A stretch of 64,000 nucleotides of DNA from Bradyrhizobium sp. Ash2021 (GCF_031202265.1 NZ_CP100604.1:4012501-4076500); one strand, 5' to 3'. Positions 31,110 through 40,538 are shown, counted from the stretch's first letter. Numbers and translations are program-made. Notes: generated by a model not told the origin, from the sequence alone.

Positions 31110-31552
31110 CAGCCCACCCTCCGCATGTGACGACGGAGTAGCGTCCCTATCGGTCCGCGTGAGCCGTTCCACTGTGGTCAACGACCTGAAGGGCGGGCGA
31201 ACCGAGCGGCGACGCCACATCAAGACCTGCGTGACACGCTCTTGCTTTACCGGAACCGCGGATGACTCGCAATCGTCGCCCGCCTGGCCGGAAGCATCTT
31301 TGGCGGTAGCTCGCGGGGGTTGTGGCATTGATTTGCGTCGCGGCTCTGGCGCTAGGCGGCTGGCGCGAACGGTCGTCGCGGCAGATCGGTCTGAGCTGGA
31401 CACGGCCAACCTTGCCGTTCTCTGACGCAGCATGCCAACGATAGCTTCGATCTGGCCGACACCGTTCTCGTCGGGCTGGCGCGTCACCGGAGACGGACGC
31501 CATCACCGGCCAATGCGAGGTGAGACTTCGGACGTCCGCCTGGATGCCGCTC
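31110..31552. other. Gene-poor gap upstream of the PilZ gene
   Basis: 443 bases with only G+C-driven open frames on both strands and no family motif. It contains the promoter for the PilZ gene and the 3' flank of the idonate dehydrogenase gene. I see no repeat or RNA gene in it. Confidence 0.4.
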
Positions 31553-32584
31553 TCAAAACGTCAGCTGCACCTTCATCGATTTCGACCGGTCGCTGGCCAA
31601 CTCGAACGCGTCGACCGCTGCGTTGAACGGCAGCGAAGCGGTAATCAGCGGCTTCACGTCGATCAGCCCTTCGCCCATCAGACGCAGCGCGAGTTCGAAT
31701 TCGGAATCGAACCGGAACGTGCCGCGCAACTGCAATTCCTTGGTGACGATGGCGTTGATCGGAAGCGTCATCTCGCCGCCGAGCCCGAGCTGCACGATGA
31801 TGGCGCCGGGGCGCATCAGGTCGAGCGCGGCGCGCAATGCCGCCTGATTTCCGGAGGCCTCGAACAGCACGTCGAACACGCCCTTGCCGGCGCGATAGGG
31901 ATCGAGCGCGGATGCTTCCGTCGCGCTGTTGGCGGTAAGGCTCGCGCCGAGTGTGCGTGCAACGGCCAGCGGAGCGTCGGCGATATCGGTCACGACCACT
32001 TCCGCAGCACCGCCGTAGCGCGCGACGACGACCATCAGCGCGCCGATCGGGCCGCAGCCGGTCACCAGAACGCGTTTTCCGAGCAGCGGACCCGCCTGTT
32101 TTCCGGCATGGAGGCAGACCGCGAGCGGCTCGGCCATCGCGGCTTCGCCGAGCGAGAGGGAATCGGCGATCGGAATAGCCTGTGATGCCTCGACCGTCAC
32201 GTTCTCGCGAAAACCTCCCTGCACATGCGGCATGCGCATCGCGCTGCCCATGAAGCGCATGTCGAGGCATTGATTGCGCATTCCCTCGCGGCAATGGACG
32301 CAGAGGTTGCAGGGGCTGCTCGGATTCACGGCCACCCGCATACCGGACTTGAGATGCGGCACGTCGCTGCCGACAGCGGCGATCATGCCCGATATTTCGT
32401 GCCCGAGCGCCATCGGCTGCTGGATCCGGACCGTGCCGAAGCCACCATGGTGATAATAGTGCAAGTCCGAACCGCAGATGCCGCCGGCCGCGATCCTGAC
32501 GCGGACTTCGCCGGCACCCGGCGCCGGGTCTGGAAAGCTGTCGATCCGCAGATCTTTCGGAGCGTGGATGACGACGGCTTGCAT
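31553..32584 (-). CDS. L-idonate 5-dehydrogenase-like zinc alcohol dehydrogenase
   Basis: A 343-residue medium-chain dehydrogenase. Catalytic zinc ligands are in CGSDLHYY and GHEISG; the structural zinc cysteines follow in PCNLCVHCREGMRNQC; the NAD-binding loop is VTGCGPIGAL. The N-terminal half is closest to L-idonate 5-dehydrogenase (IdnD), which oxidises L-idonate to 5-ketogluconate. AGGAG precedes ATG 32584. It is 36 bases downstream of the SDR gene, in an operon with it. Confidence 0.85.
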   Translation of the reverse strand: MQAVVIHAPKDLRIDSFPDPAPGAGEVRVRIAAGGICGSDLHYYHHGGFGTVRIQQPMALGHEISGMIAAVGSDVPHLKSGMRVAVNPSSPCNLCVHCREGMRNQCLDMRFMGSAMRMPHVQGGFRENVTVEASQAIPIADSLSLGEAAMAEPLAVCLHAGKQAGPLLGKRVLVTGCGPIGALMVVVARYGGAAEVVVTDIADAPLAVARTLGASLTANSATEASALDPYRAGKGVFDVLFEASGNQAALRAALDLMRPGAIIVQLGLGGEMTLPINAIVTKELQLRGTFRFDSEFELALRLMGEGLIDVKPLITASLPFNAAVDAFELASDRSKSMKVQLTF

Positions 32585-32620
32585 GATGTTCTCCTGGCGT
32601 TTGGTCGTGGCCGGGCGGGC

Positions 32621-33388
32621 TTACATCGCCGCCAGCATGCCGCCATCGACGTAGATGATCTGGCCGTTGACATAGTCGGACGCGGCTGAGGCGAGGAATA
32701 CCGCAGCACCAACGAGTTCGTCGGGACGTCCCCAGCGCTTCGAGGGGATGCGGGACATCAGCCAGTTGTTGAAATCGGGGTTGTTCACCAAGGCCTCGTT
32801 CATGTCGGTCAGCATGTAGCCGGGACCGATGGCGTTGGTCTGGATGCCGCTCGCCGCCCATTCGACCGCCATCGAACGCGTCAGGTTCTTGATGCCGCCT
32901 TTGGCCGCGGTGTAGGGCCCGACCGTCGGCCGCGCCAGTTCGCTCGCCAGCGATCCGATGTTGACGATCTTGCCGCGCTTGCGCGGGATCATCCGTTTGG
33001 CCGCTTCGCGGCCGATCACGAAGGCGCTGGTGAGGTTGGTCTCGATCACCTTACGCCATTCGGCGGAAGAGAATTCGACCAGCGGTTTTCGAACTTGAAT
33101 GCCGGCATTGTTGACGAGGATGTCGATCTCGATACCGGCAGCGTCGAAGCGCTTAAAGGCTGCAACGATTGCCTCCTCATCGGTGACATCGAAGGCCGAA
33201 CCCTCCGCGGCGTGTCCGGCGCCGCGCATGTCGGCGACCGCGGTTTCGACGCGCGCGGGATCGACGCCATTGATGATCAACCGCGCGCCGGCTTTCGCCA
33301 GCCCCTCGGCAATGGCGCGGCCAAGCCCGCGCGAGGAACCGGTCACCAGGGTGGTGCGGCCGGAGAGATCGAACAAGGCGTGCGACAT
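32621..33388 (-). CDS. Gluconate 5-dehydrogenase-like short-chain dehydrogenase
   Basis: A 255-residue classical SDR with the cofactor motif TGSSRGLG (residues 16-23), NNAG, and the YxxxK catalytic pair in GPYTAAKGG. The sequence resembles gluconate 5-dehydrogenase (IdnO/Gno), which reduces 5-keto-D-gluconate to D-gluconate. It is flanked by an idonate-dehydrogenase-like and an enolase-superfamily gene, matching an idonate to gluconate route. Nine bases separate it from the dehydratase gene. Confidence 0.85.
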   Translation of the reverse strand: MSHALFDLSGRTTLVTGSSRGLGRAIAEGLAKAGARLIINGVDPARVETAVADMRGAGHAAEGSAFDVTDEEAIVAAFKRFDAAGIEIDILVNNAGIQVRKPLVEFSSAEWRKVIETNLTSAFVIGREAAKRMIPRKRGKIVNIGSLASELARPTVGPYTAAKGGIKNLTRSMAVEWAASGIQTNAIGPGYMLTDMNEALVNNPDFNNWLMSRIPSKRWGRPDELVGAAVFLASAASDYVNGQIIYVDGGMLAAM

Positions 33389-33397
33389 TTCAAATCC

Positions 33398-34597
33398 TTA
33401 GATGTTGCTGCGGCGCACGGTCAGATCGGAACGATCATAGACCGCGGGCAAGAGGTCGATGCAGAGACCTTCGCCTTCCATCGGATAAACGTAACCGTCC
33501 CTGATGTCAGGCATGTTGGTGACGAGTTCATTGTACCAGCCCCTGTAGAAGGCGCGTACGGATTCCTGGATCAGCGTATTCGGCTGGCTGAACGACATAT
33601 GCACGGCGGCGGCGAAGCCGACCGGGCCGATACAATCGTGCGGCGCGAAGGGACGGTGATAGGTCTCGGCCATGGCGGCGATCTTGCGGCCCTCGGTCAA
33701 CCCGCCGGTCCAGCACAGATCGGCCATCACAACGTGCATCGCGTCGCGGTCGAGCATGTCCTTGTAGGGATAGCGTGAACCGAGCGTCTCGCTGGCGCAG
33801 ACCCAGACGTCGGTCGAACGGGCATATTCCGCCAGCGCCTGCGGCGAGTTCATGCGGATCGGGTCTTCGTACCAGGTCGGACTGTACGCCTCGAGCACCT
33901 TGGCGATCTTCTTGGCGGTCGGCAGATTCCACAGCGAGTGGAATTCGACCATGATCTCCATTCTGTCGCCGACGGCTTTGCGGATTTTTTCAAAGGGCTC
34001 GACGGCCTTCTTCATCTGTTCCGCGCTGATGAACAGACCCTGGTTCTCCTGTGCCGCCGGATCGAACGGCCAGATCTTCATGGCGCTAATTCCGCTCTCC
34101 AGCAGACTTTCGGCCACCGCGTCGGCGCGGTGCATAAAGCCGTCGAGGTCTTCATAGGGGCCGTCGGATGCACCGAGGTTCCAGTTGGATACCGGCTTGA
34201 TGTTGGTGGAGCGGACATATTGATAGCCCGCGCAGGTATTGTAGATGCGCTGCTTGTCGCGGCAGAGACCGCCCAGCATCTGATGGACCGGCTGATGGCA
34301 CACCTTGCCGAACAGATCCCACAGCGCGATGTCGACGGCGGAAGCCGCACGATACTCGACCCCGGTCGAGGACTGCGCCATCGGCAGGTTGAGCATGTCG
34401 CGATGGATTGCCTCGATGTGCAGCGGGTCGCGGCCGAGCAGCCGTCCCGCAAAGGTGTCGTGGATCTGGGCCTCGACGGCACCTGCGCCGTAAAAGGTTT
34501 CGCCGAGGCCGATGATTCCGGCGTCGGTGTGCACACGGACCCACAGCACGTTGGCGAATTCTTCGGTGCGCAGGGTCTCGATCGAAATGATCTTCAC
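33398..34597 (-). CDS. Enolase-superfamily sugar-acid dehydratase (mandelate racemase/MLE family)
   Basis: A 399-residue enolase-superfamily protein. Metal ligands can be placed in MVEFHS, WYEDPI and ASETLG, and the general-base His in the HDCIGPVG block of the C-terminal barrel. The GTG 34597 start has GGAGG 8 bases upstream and matches the family N-terminus VKIISIETL. Context (idonate and gluconate dehydrogenases) suggests it dehydrates gluconate or a related aldonate to a 2-keto-3-deoxy acid; substrate is inference. Confidence 0.82.
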   Translation of the reverse strand: MKIISIETLRTEEFANVLWVRVHTDAGIIGLGETFYGAGAVEAQIHDTFAGRLLGRDPLHIEAIHRDMLNLPMAQSSTGVEYRAASAVDIALWDLFGKVCHQPVHQMLGGLCRDKQRIYNTCAGYQYVRSTNIKPVSNWNLGASDGPYEDLDGFMHRADAVAESLLESGISAMKIWPFDPAAQENQGLFISAEQMKKAVEPFEKIRKAVGDRMEIMVEFHSLWNLPTAKKIAKVLEAYSPTWYEDPIRMNSPQALAEYARSTDVWVCASETLGSRYPYKDMLDRDAMHVVMADLCWTGGLTEGRKIAAMAETYHRPFAPHDCIGPVGFAAAVHMSFSQPNTLIQESVRAFYRGWYNELVTNMPDIRDGYVYPMEGEGLCIDLLPAVYDRSDLTVRRSNI

Positions 34598-34715
34598 GGC
34601 GGGCGTCCTCCCATGGGGCTTGGCCCTCGCGCGACCGACGGTCCGGGGCAGGAGGGCTCTTGTTGGTTGCGGCGGCCGCATTTCGGGCCGCGATTGCCAG
34701 GGAGATTAGCGCTGC

Positions 34716-34731
34716 TTGTAATATATCACAA
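34716..34731. promoter_or_regulatory. Candidate GntR operator
   Basis: TTGTAATATATCACAA is symmetric at 14 of 16 positions and lies in the 196-base gap between the divergent dehydratase operon and gntR gene. It is far more AT-rich than its surroundings. Position and symmetry suggest binding by the adjacent GntR protein to control both directions. Confidence 0.55.
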
Positions 34732-34793
34732 TATGTTTTATGGTTGCACCTTGGGATAGCGACCCGGCGAGAATGCGGGCGGAGGAAACAGGG

Positions 34794-35555
34794 ATGGCAC
34801 GGCGCAAGAGCGCTCTGGAACTGGTGCGTCCGGACGCAAATGGCGCCCCGAGCCGGCGCAACCGCATCAACTTCTTCGAACTCGCCTACCAGCGCATCGA
34901 AGACCTGCTGGTCAATTGTGAGCTGAAGCCCGGACGGTTCCTGACGGTGCAGGAACTGCAGACCGTCACCGGATTCGGACGGACGCCGGTGCACAACGCG
35001 GTGAACCAGTTCGCTGCCGATACGCTGATCATCATCCGGCCCCGTCACGGCCTGCAGATCGCGCCGATCGATCTGGCGCGCGAGCGGCTGCTGCTGAAGC
35101 TCAGGCGCGACATCGAGCGCTTCGTGGTCAAGCTCGCGGCCGAGCGCGCCAGCCTCTCGCACCGCAATCAGGCGCTCCGGATCGAGCGCGTGCTGAAGGA
35201 AAAGCATGACACGCTGACGCTGGCCGAATTCAACAGCCTCGATCGCCGCATCGATACGCTGATCCTCGCCGCGGCCGGCGAGCCGTTCCTCGCCCATACG
35301 CTAAAACCGCTGCACACGATCTATCGCCGCATCGGCTTCATCCATCACCGCTATATGCCGGGCCACGCCGACCTTTCAGGCACCATCGACAGCCATCTTG
35401 CGATCCTGAGCGTCGTTGCCAACCGGCGGGTCGATCGCGCCGAAGCGGCGGTCGATGTGCTGATCGACTTCATGGACGGCATGTTCGACGGCATGGAATC
35501 CGGCATCGATCCGGCCCTGCTCGATTGCAGCATCGAGCCGCTGCCGGACCTCTAG
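34794..35555 (+). CDS. GntR-family transcriptional regulator
   Basis: A 253-residue regulator. The winged HTH spans about residues 25-95 (LTVQELQTVTGFGRTPVHNAVNQF is split here by the recognition helix), followed by an all-helical FCD-type ligand domain. ATG 34794 has GGAGG 8 bases upstream; an earlier ATG at 34740 lacks one. It is divergent from the sugar-acid catabolic genes and 38 bases before the MFS gene, so it likely controls both. Confidence 0.88.
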   Translation: MARRKSALELVRPDANGAPSRRNRINFFELAYQRIEDLLVNCELKPGRFLTVQELQTVTGFGRTPVHNAVNQFAADTLIIIRPRHGLQIAPIDLARERLLLKLRRDIERFVVKLAAERASLSHRNQALRIERVLKEKHDTLTLAEFNSLDRRIDTLILAAAGEPFLAHTLKPLHTIYRRIGFIHHRYMPGHADLSGTIDSHLAILSVVANRRVDRAEAAVDVLIDFMDGMFDGMESGIDPALLDCSIEPLPDL

Positions 35556-35593
35556 CAATCGCGATTTTACAAAAAACACAGGGAGTAACGAAC

Positions 35594-36958
35594 ATGACGA
35601 CGGCAGTTCTTCCACAGCGCGCGGCGATGGATAGCGCCGTCCGCTACCTCATCACCAGATACAGCCCCAAGGGCAACAAGGTCGGATGGCTGATGATGGC
35701 CTCGATCCTGGTCGAAGCCTGGGATCTCTATTCCATCGCGTTCGTTCTGATCTTCATCCGCGAACAATATCAGCCGGATCCGTTGCTGCTGGGTCTCGCG
35801 GCCGCCGGCACGCAAGGCGGCGCGCTGATTGGCGCCCTGATCGGCGGGTGGCTGTCCGACAAGATCGGCCGGCGCATCATGTTCCTGGTGACGATGATCC
35901 TGTTCATCATCCTGGCGCTGGCGCAAGCCTTCGTCACCAACATCGCGGAACTCATCGTCATTCGCTTCTTGCTGGGCGTCCCGCTCGGCAGCGATATCTC
36001 GACCGGCTACACCTACATTATGGAATCCATGGCCAAGGGTGAGCGCGAGGTGATGGGCAACCGCTGGCAGTTCATGTTTGCGATCGGCGAAGTGCTCACT
36101 TTGGGAGTGATCGCGATCTTCCTCATTCTCAACCTCGACCACGAGACGGTCTGGCGGGTGACGCTGGGATTAGGCGCACTGCCTGCGTTCGTCATTCTCG
36201 TCATGCGTCACGACATACCGGAAACGGCGGTGTGGCTGGTGCAGAAAGGCCGCTTCCGCGAGGCCAAGCAGGTCGCACGCGAGATGTATAATGATCCACT
36301 GGACATGCTGCCCAATGAGGACATCGTGGTGCCGAAGGCGCGCCCGGCGGCCTTCCTGGCCGATCTGCGCAAGGATCCGATCCGCTGGCGCGCGACGTTG
36401 TATGGTTGGATAGCCTGCTTTGCGCAGGCGAGCGAGTTCTCGACCTTCGCTTTCTATCTGCCTGTCATGTTCGCGATGGTCGGCGTCTCCACCATCCTCG
36501 GCAACAATCTCGTCACCATGGCACTGTTCTCGTTCGCGGCGGTCTCCGGCTGGGTCGGACCGCTGCTGACGCCGAAGATCGGCCATCGCGGCATCGGCAT
36601 CGCCGGATTTTCGATCGTGCTGGTTTCGCTGCTGATCGCCGCGGCAGCGCTTTATACCGACCACAAATACGTGCTGCCCTTCGCTGCGGCGGGCATGCTG
36701 TGGGGCCATTATTGGGACGCCTCGAACTGCATGACGATCCCGACCATGGTGGCGAAGCCGGAATACCGGGGAACCGCGAGCGGCTTTGCCTACATGTTCG
36801 TCAAGCTGCCATCGTTCCTGGCGATCTTCCTGTTCCCGTCGCTGTTCGCGGCGATCGGGCAGGCCAACGCCACGCTGTTCGTCGCGATCTTCCCGTTGAT
36901 CGGGCTGTTGGCCGCGATCTTCATCCTGCCAGAGGTCTACGGCTACGAGCACGACTGA
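35594..36958 (+). CDS. MFS sugar or sugar-acid transporter
   Basis: A 454-residue major facilitator with about 12 membrane helices. The sugar-porter-like signature GGWLSDKIGRRIMF follows TM2, and RFLLGVPLGSDIS is in TM4. It starts at ATG 35594 with GGGAG upstream, right after the gntR gene, and is the likely importer for the substrate of the neighbouring dehydrogenase-dehydratase genes. Confidence 0.88.
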   Translation: MTTAVLPQRAAMDSAVRYLITRYSPKGNKVGWLMMASILVEAWDLYSIAFVLIFIREQYQPDPLLLGLAAAGTQGGALIGALIGGWLSDKIGRRIMFLVTMILFIILALAQAFVTNIAELIVIRFLLGVPLGSDISTGYTYIMESMAKGEREVMGNRWQFMFAIGEVLTLGVIAIFLILNLDHETVWRVTLGLGALPAFVILVMRHDIPETAVWLVQKGRFREAKQVAREMYNDPLDMLPNEDIVVPKARPAAFLADLRKDPIRWRATLYGWIACFAQASEFSTFAFYLPVMFAMVGVSTILGNNLVTMALFSFAAVSGWVGPLLTPKIGHRGIGIAGFSIVLVSLLIAAAALYTDHKYVLPFAAAGMLWGHYWDASNCMTIPTMVAKPEYRGTASGFAYMFVKLPSFLAIFLFPSLFAAIGQANATLFVAIFPLIGLLAAIFILPEVYGYEHD

Positions 36959-36982
36959 CAGGAGAGGGGCGCAGGTCGAATC

Positions 36983-37216
36983 CTATTTGGGTTCAGCTTT
37001 GACCGCGCCCCTTAATCCGGCCTGCTGCTGGATCCGCTCCAGCAGTCCGTTGGACTGGACTTCCTTCACAAAAGCCGCAACGAAAGCCAGACCTTGCTCG
37101 CGGCCTTTGGGAATCGCGGCGGCCATGTGCTCCAGTCCCCAATTGCCATCGAGCACCCGTGCTCCCGGCATCGAATCCGACATTTCGAACAGCGTGGGCT
37201 TGTTGGATCGGATCAT
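36983..37216 (-). pseudogene. C-terminal remnant of a family 3 solute-binding protein
   Basis: 77 codons that match only the C-terminal third of amino-acid-type ABC binding proteins: NKPTLFEMSD, GARVLDGNWGLEH, AIPKGREQG and the closing GLRGAV. The N-terminal two thirds, including any signal peptide, are absent; sequence upstream belongs to another decayed gene. A non-functional fragment. Confidence 0.75.
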
Positions 37217-37253
37217 CTTGGAGTGTCCTTGTCATGCGTGGGAGCCGCTGCTC

Positions 37254-37953
37254 TCACTGCGCCCGGATGTTCGCCGCTTTCAGCACCGGCTCCCATTTGG
37301 TGGCCTCCGCATGCATGAAGGCCTCAAATTCCTTTGCTCCGCTGCCGACCGGCGTCGCGCCGATCTTTTCCAGTGTCGTCAGGACGCTCGGATCCTGCAA
37401 CGCGGATTTCAGGTCGGTCTGAAGCTTCGCCACGATCTCGGGCGCCATGTGCGCCGTGCGCCGAGGTGCCATTGCCGGACATGCCGTAGGACAGCGCGTC
37501 CGGGTCCTTTCGCGCCGCGGCGAGGAGGTCTCCGAGATTCGCATAGGGACTTGTCTTGGCGACAAGGACCGCGAGCGGCGAAGACGCGATCTCGCTGATC
37601 GCCGTAAAGTCCCTGAAGGTGTCGTAGGGCAGGCTCTGATAGATGAACTGATTGAGCGGATGGCCGCTCGCGACCAGGATCAACGTGTAACCATCCGGTG
37701 GCGACTGCGCGAGCGCTTGCGATGCGATGATCCCGCCGGCGCCAGGACGGTTGTCGATGACGGGCTGCTGGCCCCAGGTTTTTGCCAGCGACTGGCCAAG
37801 CGTGCGCGCGAGCACGTCGACCGCGCCGCCCGCCGCATAGGGCACCAGAATGTGGACCGGCTTGCTCGGAAAATTCTCGGCGTTCGCGCCGGCGCTGACC
37901 CGCAGCGCAGCCCCTGCGGCAAGACGGCCGAATTTTTTGATCAAGCCCGGCAT
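37254..37953 (-). pseudogene. Tripartite tricarboxylate transporter binding protein (TctC/Bug family), internally deleted
   Basis: The N-terminal part (from ATG 37953: signal-like GRLAAGAAL, PSKPVHILVPYAAGGAVD, DNRPGAGG, to YGMSGNGTSAH) is intact to about 37450. The reading then resumes in another frame with the family's C-terminal part (APEIVAKLQTDLKSAL to the stop at 37254). The middle of the protein, roughly 100 residues with the VPYKG region, is missing. A deletion with frame change, so almost certainly inactive. Confidence 0.82.
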
Positions 37954-38085
37954 ACAAGTGCGCTCCTCTTGGTTTGCTTTTTTGCGGCTCGCCGGCCGAC
38001 GGGACAGAATCGGCTGCAGCCATGGCGGCCGGTGTAGCCCGGTCCAGTACTACCGCCCATTATTACTGTTGACCGGACCTGATCT

Positions 38086-38103
38086 TTTGTACATACGTAC
38101 AAA
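38086..38103. promoter_or_regulatory. Palindromic operator at the start of the TetR gene
   Basis: TTTGTACATACGTACAAA consists of perfect 7-base arms (TTTGTAC and GTACAAA) around a 4-base spacer. It ends 4 bases before the ATG of the tetR gene, so binding would block translation start or transcription. Auto-regulation by the adjacent TetR protein is the natural inference. Confidence 0.65.
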
Positions 38104-38107
38104 TAGC

Positions 38108-38833
38108 ATGATCCGCAAGCCGACCAGCAAGGCCACCGACACGGCCGCCGCAACCCGCAAGCCGAATTTGCGGGAGGCGATCCTTGCCGCCGCGGAGGAG
38201 TTGTTCTCGACCAACGGCTTCAACGCCGTGTCGGTTCGCGACATTGCGCAGGCGGCCGGCGCCAATCCCGGCAGCGTGACCTATCACTTCAAGACCAAGG
38301 ACGGTCTGCTGCTGGAGATCTACCGGCGTCATTGCGGGCCGATGAACCGCAGACGCTCCGAATTGCTGACGGCCGCCAGACGGGTTCGCGATCTGCAGGA
38401 CAGGCTGGAGGCGATCGTCCGCGCCTTTGTGCTGCCCGCCTTCTCTTCGGGCAGCGATCTCGCGGGTGGGGGAGCGCGGTTCACACGGCTGCGCGCGGTG
38501 ATGTCGGCCGAGGGCAACGAAGTTGCGCGCAAGATTATCGCGCAGACCTTTGACGACACCAGCCACGCCTTCATCGACGCGGTCCACGAAAGCCTGCCGC
38601 ATGTCCCGCGTACCGAGATCGTGTGGCGCAGCCATTTCCTGCTCGGCGCGCTCTATTACACGCTGGTGACGCCCGAACGCGTCTCGCGCCTGTCGCGCGG
38701 CAGCGCCGACGGCGGCGATGCGGGAAATGCCATCGAGCAGCTGGTGCGGGCGACAGTCGCCTCATTCCAGGCGCCCGCGCTCGATCAGCCGGCGCCCGCG
38801 CGGCGGCGGTCTCCGGCGCAAGAAAAAACCTAA
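38108..38833 (+). CDS. TetR-family transcriptional regulator
   Basis: A 241-residue TetR protein: N-terminal HTH (residues 21-65, LREAILAAAEELFSTNG to PGSVTYHFKTKDGLL), then an effector domain of TetR_C type. The ATG is placed by the HTH; the operator occupies the ribosome-site position and no Shine-Dalgarno is visible, so the message may be leaderless. It precedes the aromatic catabolic genes by 36 bases and probably controls them. Confidence 0.88.
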   Translation: MIRKPTSKATDTAAATRKPNLREAILAAAEELFSTNGFNAVSVRDIAQAAGANPGSVTYHFKTKDGLLLEIYRRHCGPMNRRRSELLTAARRVRDLQDRLEAIVRAFVLPAFSSGSDLAGGGARFTRLRAVMSAEGNEVARKIIAQTFDDTSHAFIDAVHESLPHVPRTEIVWRSHFLLGALYYTLVTPERVSRLSRGSADGGDAGNAIEQLVRATVASFQAPALDQPAPARRRSPAQEKT

Positions 38834-38869
38834 AATCCCGCCCGTCTGTTCAGGTTCAGTTAGGCCGCC

Positions 38870-39745
38870 ATGCTCAAACCGACGATTCCCGGACCCGATC
38901 CGGACACCAAGACTCCGAAATTCAGGCTGCCGCCGCTGGCCTGCGACGCGCATTGCCACATCTTCGGACCGCACGCGAAATATCCCTATGCGGCCGACCG
39001 GCCTTACACGCCTCCCGATGCCGGGCTGGAAGATTTTCGGGCGCTGCACGCCAGGCTCGGCGTCGGCCGCGCTGTCATCGTCAATGCCAGCGTGCATGGC
39101 ACCGATAACCGGGTGGCGCTCGATGCGAGCGCCGCCAGCAACGGCGCCTATCGCGCCGTCGCCAATATCGACGACACAATCACCGAGCGCGGATTGCAAG
39201 TGCTTCACGATGGGGGATTTCGCGGCTGCCGGTTCAACTTCGTCCGTCATCTGGGCGGCGTTCCCGACATGCGGGTGTTTGACCGGGTGGTGCAGATGAT
39301 TGCGCCGCTGGGCTGGCATATCGATTTGCATTTCGACGCCATCGACCTTCCCGAATATGCGAACATGCTGGCGAAGCTTCCGGTGCGTTACACCATCGAT
39401 CATATGGGACGGGTAAAGGCGTCGGATGGCCTCGATCAGCTTCCGTTCAAGACGCTGATTGACCTGATGCAGCGCGACGAAAAGTGCTGGGTCAAGGTGT
39501 GCGGCAGCGAGCGCGTCTCCTCGGCGGGTCCCCCCTTTGTCGACGCGGTGCCGTTCGCGCGGCGTATTGTCGAGACGGCGCCGGACCGCGTCATCTGGGG
39601 CACCGATTGGCCGCACCCCAACGTCAAGGTGATGCCGAACGATGGCGATCTGGTCGACCTCGTTCCGCTGTTCGCGCCGGAGCCGGAGTTTCAGCAGAAG
39701 CTGCTGGTCACCAATCCCGCCCGCCTTTTTGAATTCGACAGCTAG
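38870..39745 (+). CDS. Amidohydrolase-2 family lactonase (LigI/PDC-lactonase-like)
   Basis: A 291-residue TIM-barrel metal-dependent hydrolase. The metal motif DAHCHIFGP is near residue 26 and the C-terminal catalytic Asp is in IWGTDWPHPN. The family includes 2-pyrone-4,6-dicarboxylate lactonase, which opens PDC to oxalomesaconate. Its position before genes for oxalomesaconate hydratase and CHA aldolase supports that reaction, but related lactonases act on other ring products. Confidence 0.78.
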   Translation: MLKPTIPGPDPDTKTPKFRLPPLACDAHCHIFGPHAKYPYAADRPYTPPDAGLEDFRALHARLGVGRAVIVNASVHGTDNRVALDASAASNGAYRAVANIDDTITERGLQVLHDGGFRGCRFNFVRHLGGVPDMRVFDRVVQMIAPLGWHIDLHFDAIDLPEYANMLAKLPVRYTIDHMGRVKASDGLDQLPFKTLIDLMQRDEKCWVKVCGSERVSSAGPPFVDAVPFARRIVETAPDRVIWGTDWPHPNVKVMPNDGDLVDLVPLFAPEPEFQQKLLVTNPARLFEFDS

Positions 39746-39824
39746 GGTAAAATTCGAAGCGGCTTGCCCGATCGCAAGAGGCCTGTTGTCAGAAAATTCC
39801 AACCAAAAGGGGAGTTTGCATCCC

Positions 39825-40538
39825 ATGAAGACCGGACTTGTTGTGTCAGCCCATCCCGGAGATTTCGTCTGGCGCGCCGGCGGCGCCATCGCGCTTCACG
39901 TTAAGAAGGGCTATCGCGTTAAAATCGTGTGCCTGGCGTTTGGTGAGCGCGGCGAATCCCAGTTCGCCTGGAAGCAGCCGGGCATGACGCTCGACAAGGT
40001 CAAGGCCGGCCGCAAGGACGAGGCGGAGCGCGCGGCGGCTTCGCTCGGCGCCGAGATCGAATTCTTCAATGCCGGCGATTATCCGCTGCGGCTGACCGAC
40101 GCCCATATGGAACGGCTGATCGACATCTACCGCGAAACCAACCCGAGTTTTGTTCTCACGCATTCGCTGGAAGATCCCTACAACGTCGATCACCCGGCAG
40201 CCACGGCCTATGCGCAGGAGGCGCGGATCGTGGCGCAGGCGATGGGGCACAAGCCGCAGGCCGAGTACAGTTACAACGCCCCGCCGGTGTTCCTGTTCGA
40301 GCCGCATCAGCCGGAGATGTGCAATTTCAAGCCGCAGGTGATCCTCAACATCGACGAGGTCTGGGACATCAAGCGCAAGACGTTTGAAATTCTCGCCGCA
40401 CAAAAGCACCTGTGGGCCTACTACGAGCGCGTCGCGCTGCAGCGGGGCATGCAGGGCGGCCGCAACTCGGGCAAGGCCATGACCTATGGCGAGGCCTATC
40501 AGCGGCTGTTCCCGATGGCATTGGAGGAACTGGCATGA
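39825..40538 (+). CDS. 4-oxalomesaconate hydratase, PIG-L/LmbE family (GalB-like)
   Basis: A 237-residue zinc-dependent LmbE-fold protein with AHPGDFVWRAGG at residues 8-19 in place of the usual AHPDDE, the form seen in GalB hydratases of gallate degradation. Further matches are the FGERGES and QPGMTLDKVK blocks. ATG 39825 follows a strong AAAAGGGGAG. It overlaps the next gene by four bases (ATGA), consistent with consecutive steps to 4-carboxy-4-hydroxy-2-oxoadipate. Confidence 0.82.
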   Translation: MKTGLVVSAHPGDFVWRAGGAIALHVKKGYRVKIVCLAFGERGESQFAWKQPGMTLDKVKAGRKDEAERAAASLGAEIEFFNAGDYPLRLTDAHMERLIDIYRETNPSFVLTHSLEDPYNVDHPAATAYAQEARIVAQAMGHKPQAEYSYNAPPVFLFEPHQPEMCNFKPQVILNIDEVWDIKRKTFEILAAQKHLWAYYERVALQRGMQGGRNSGKAMTYGEAYQRLFPMALEELA

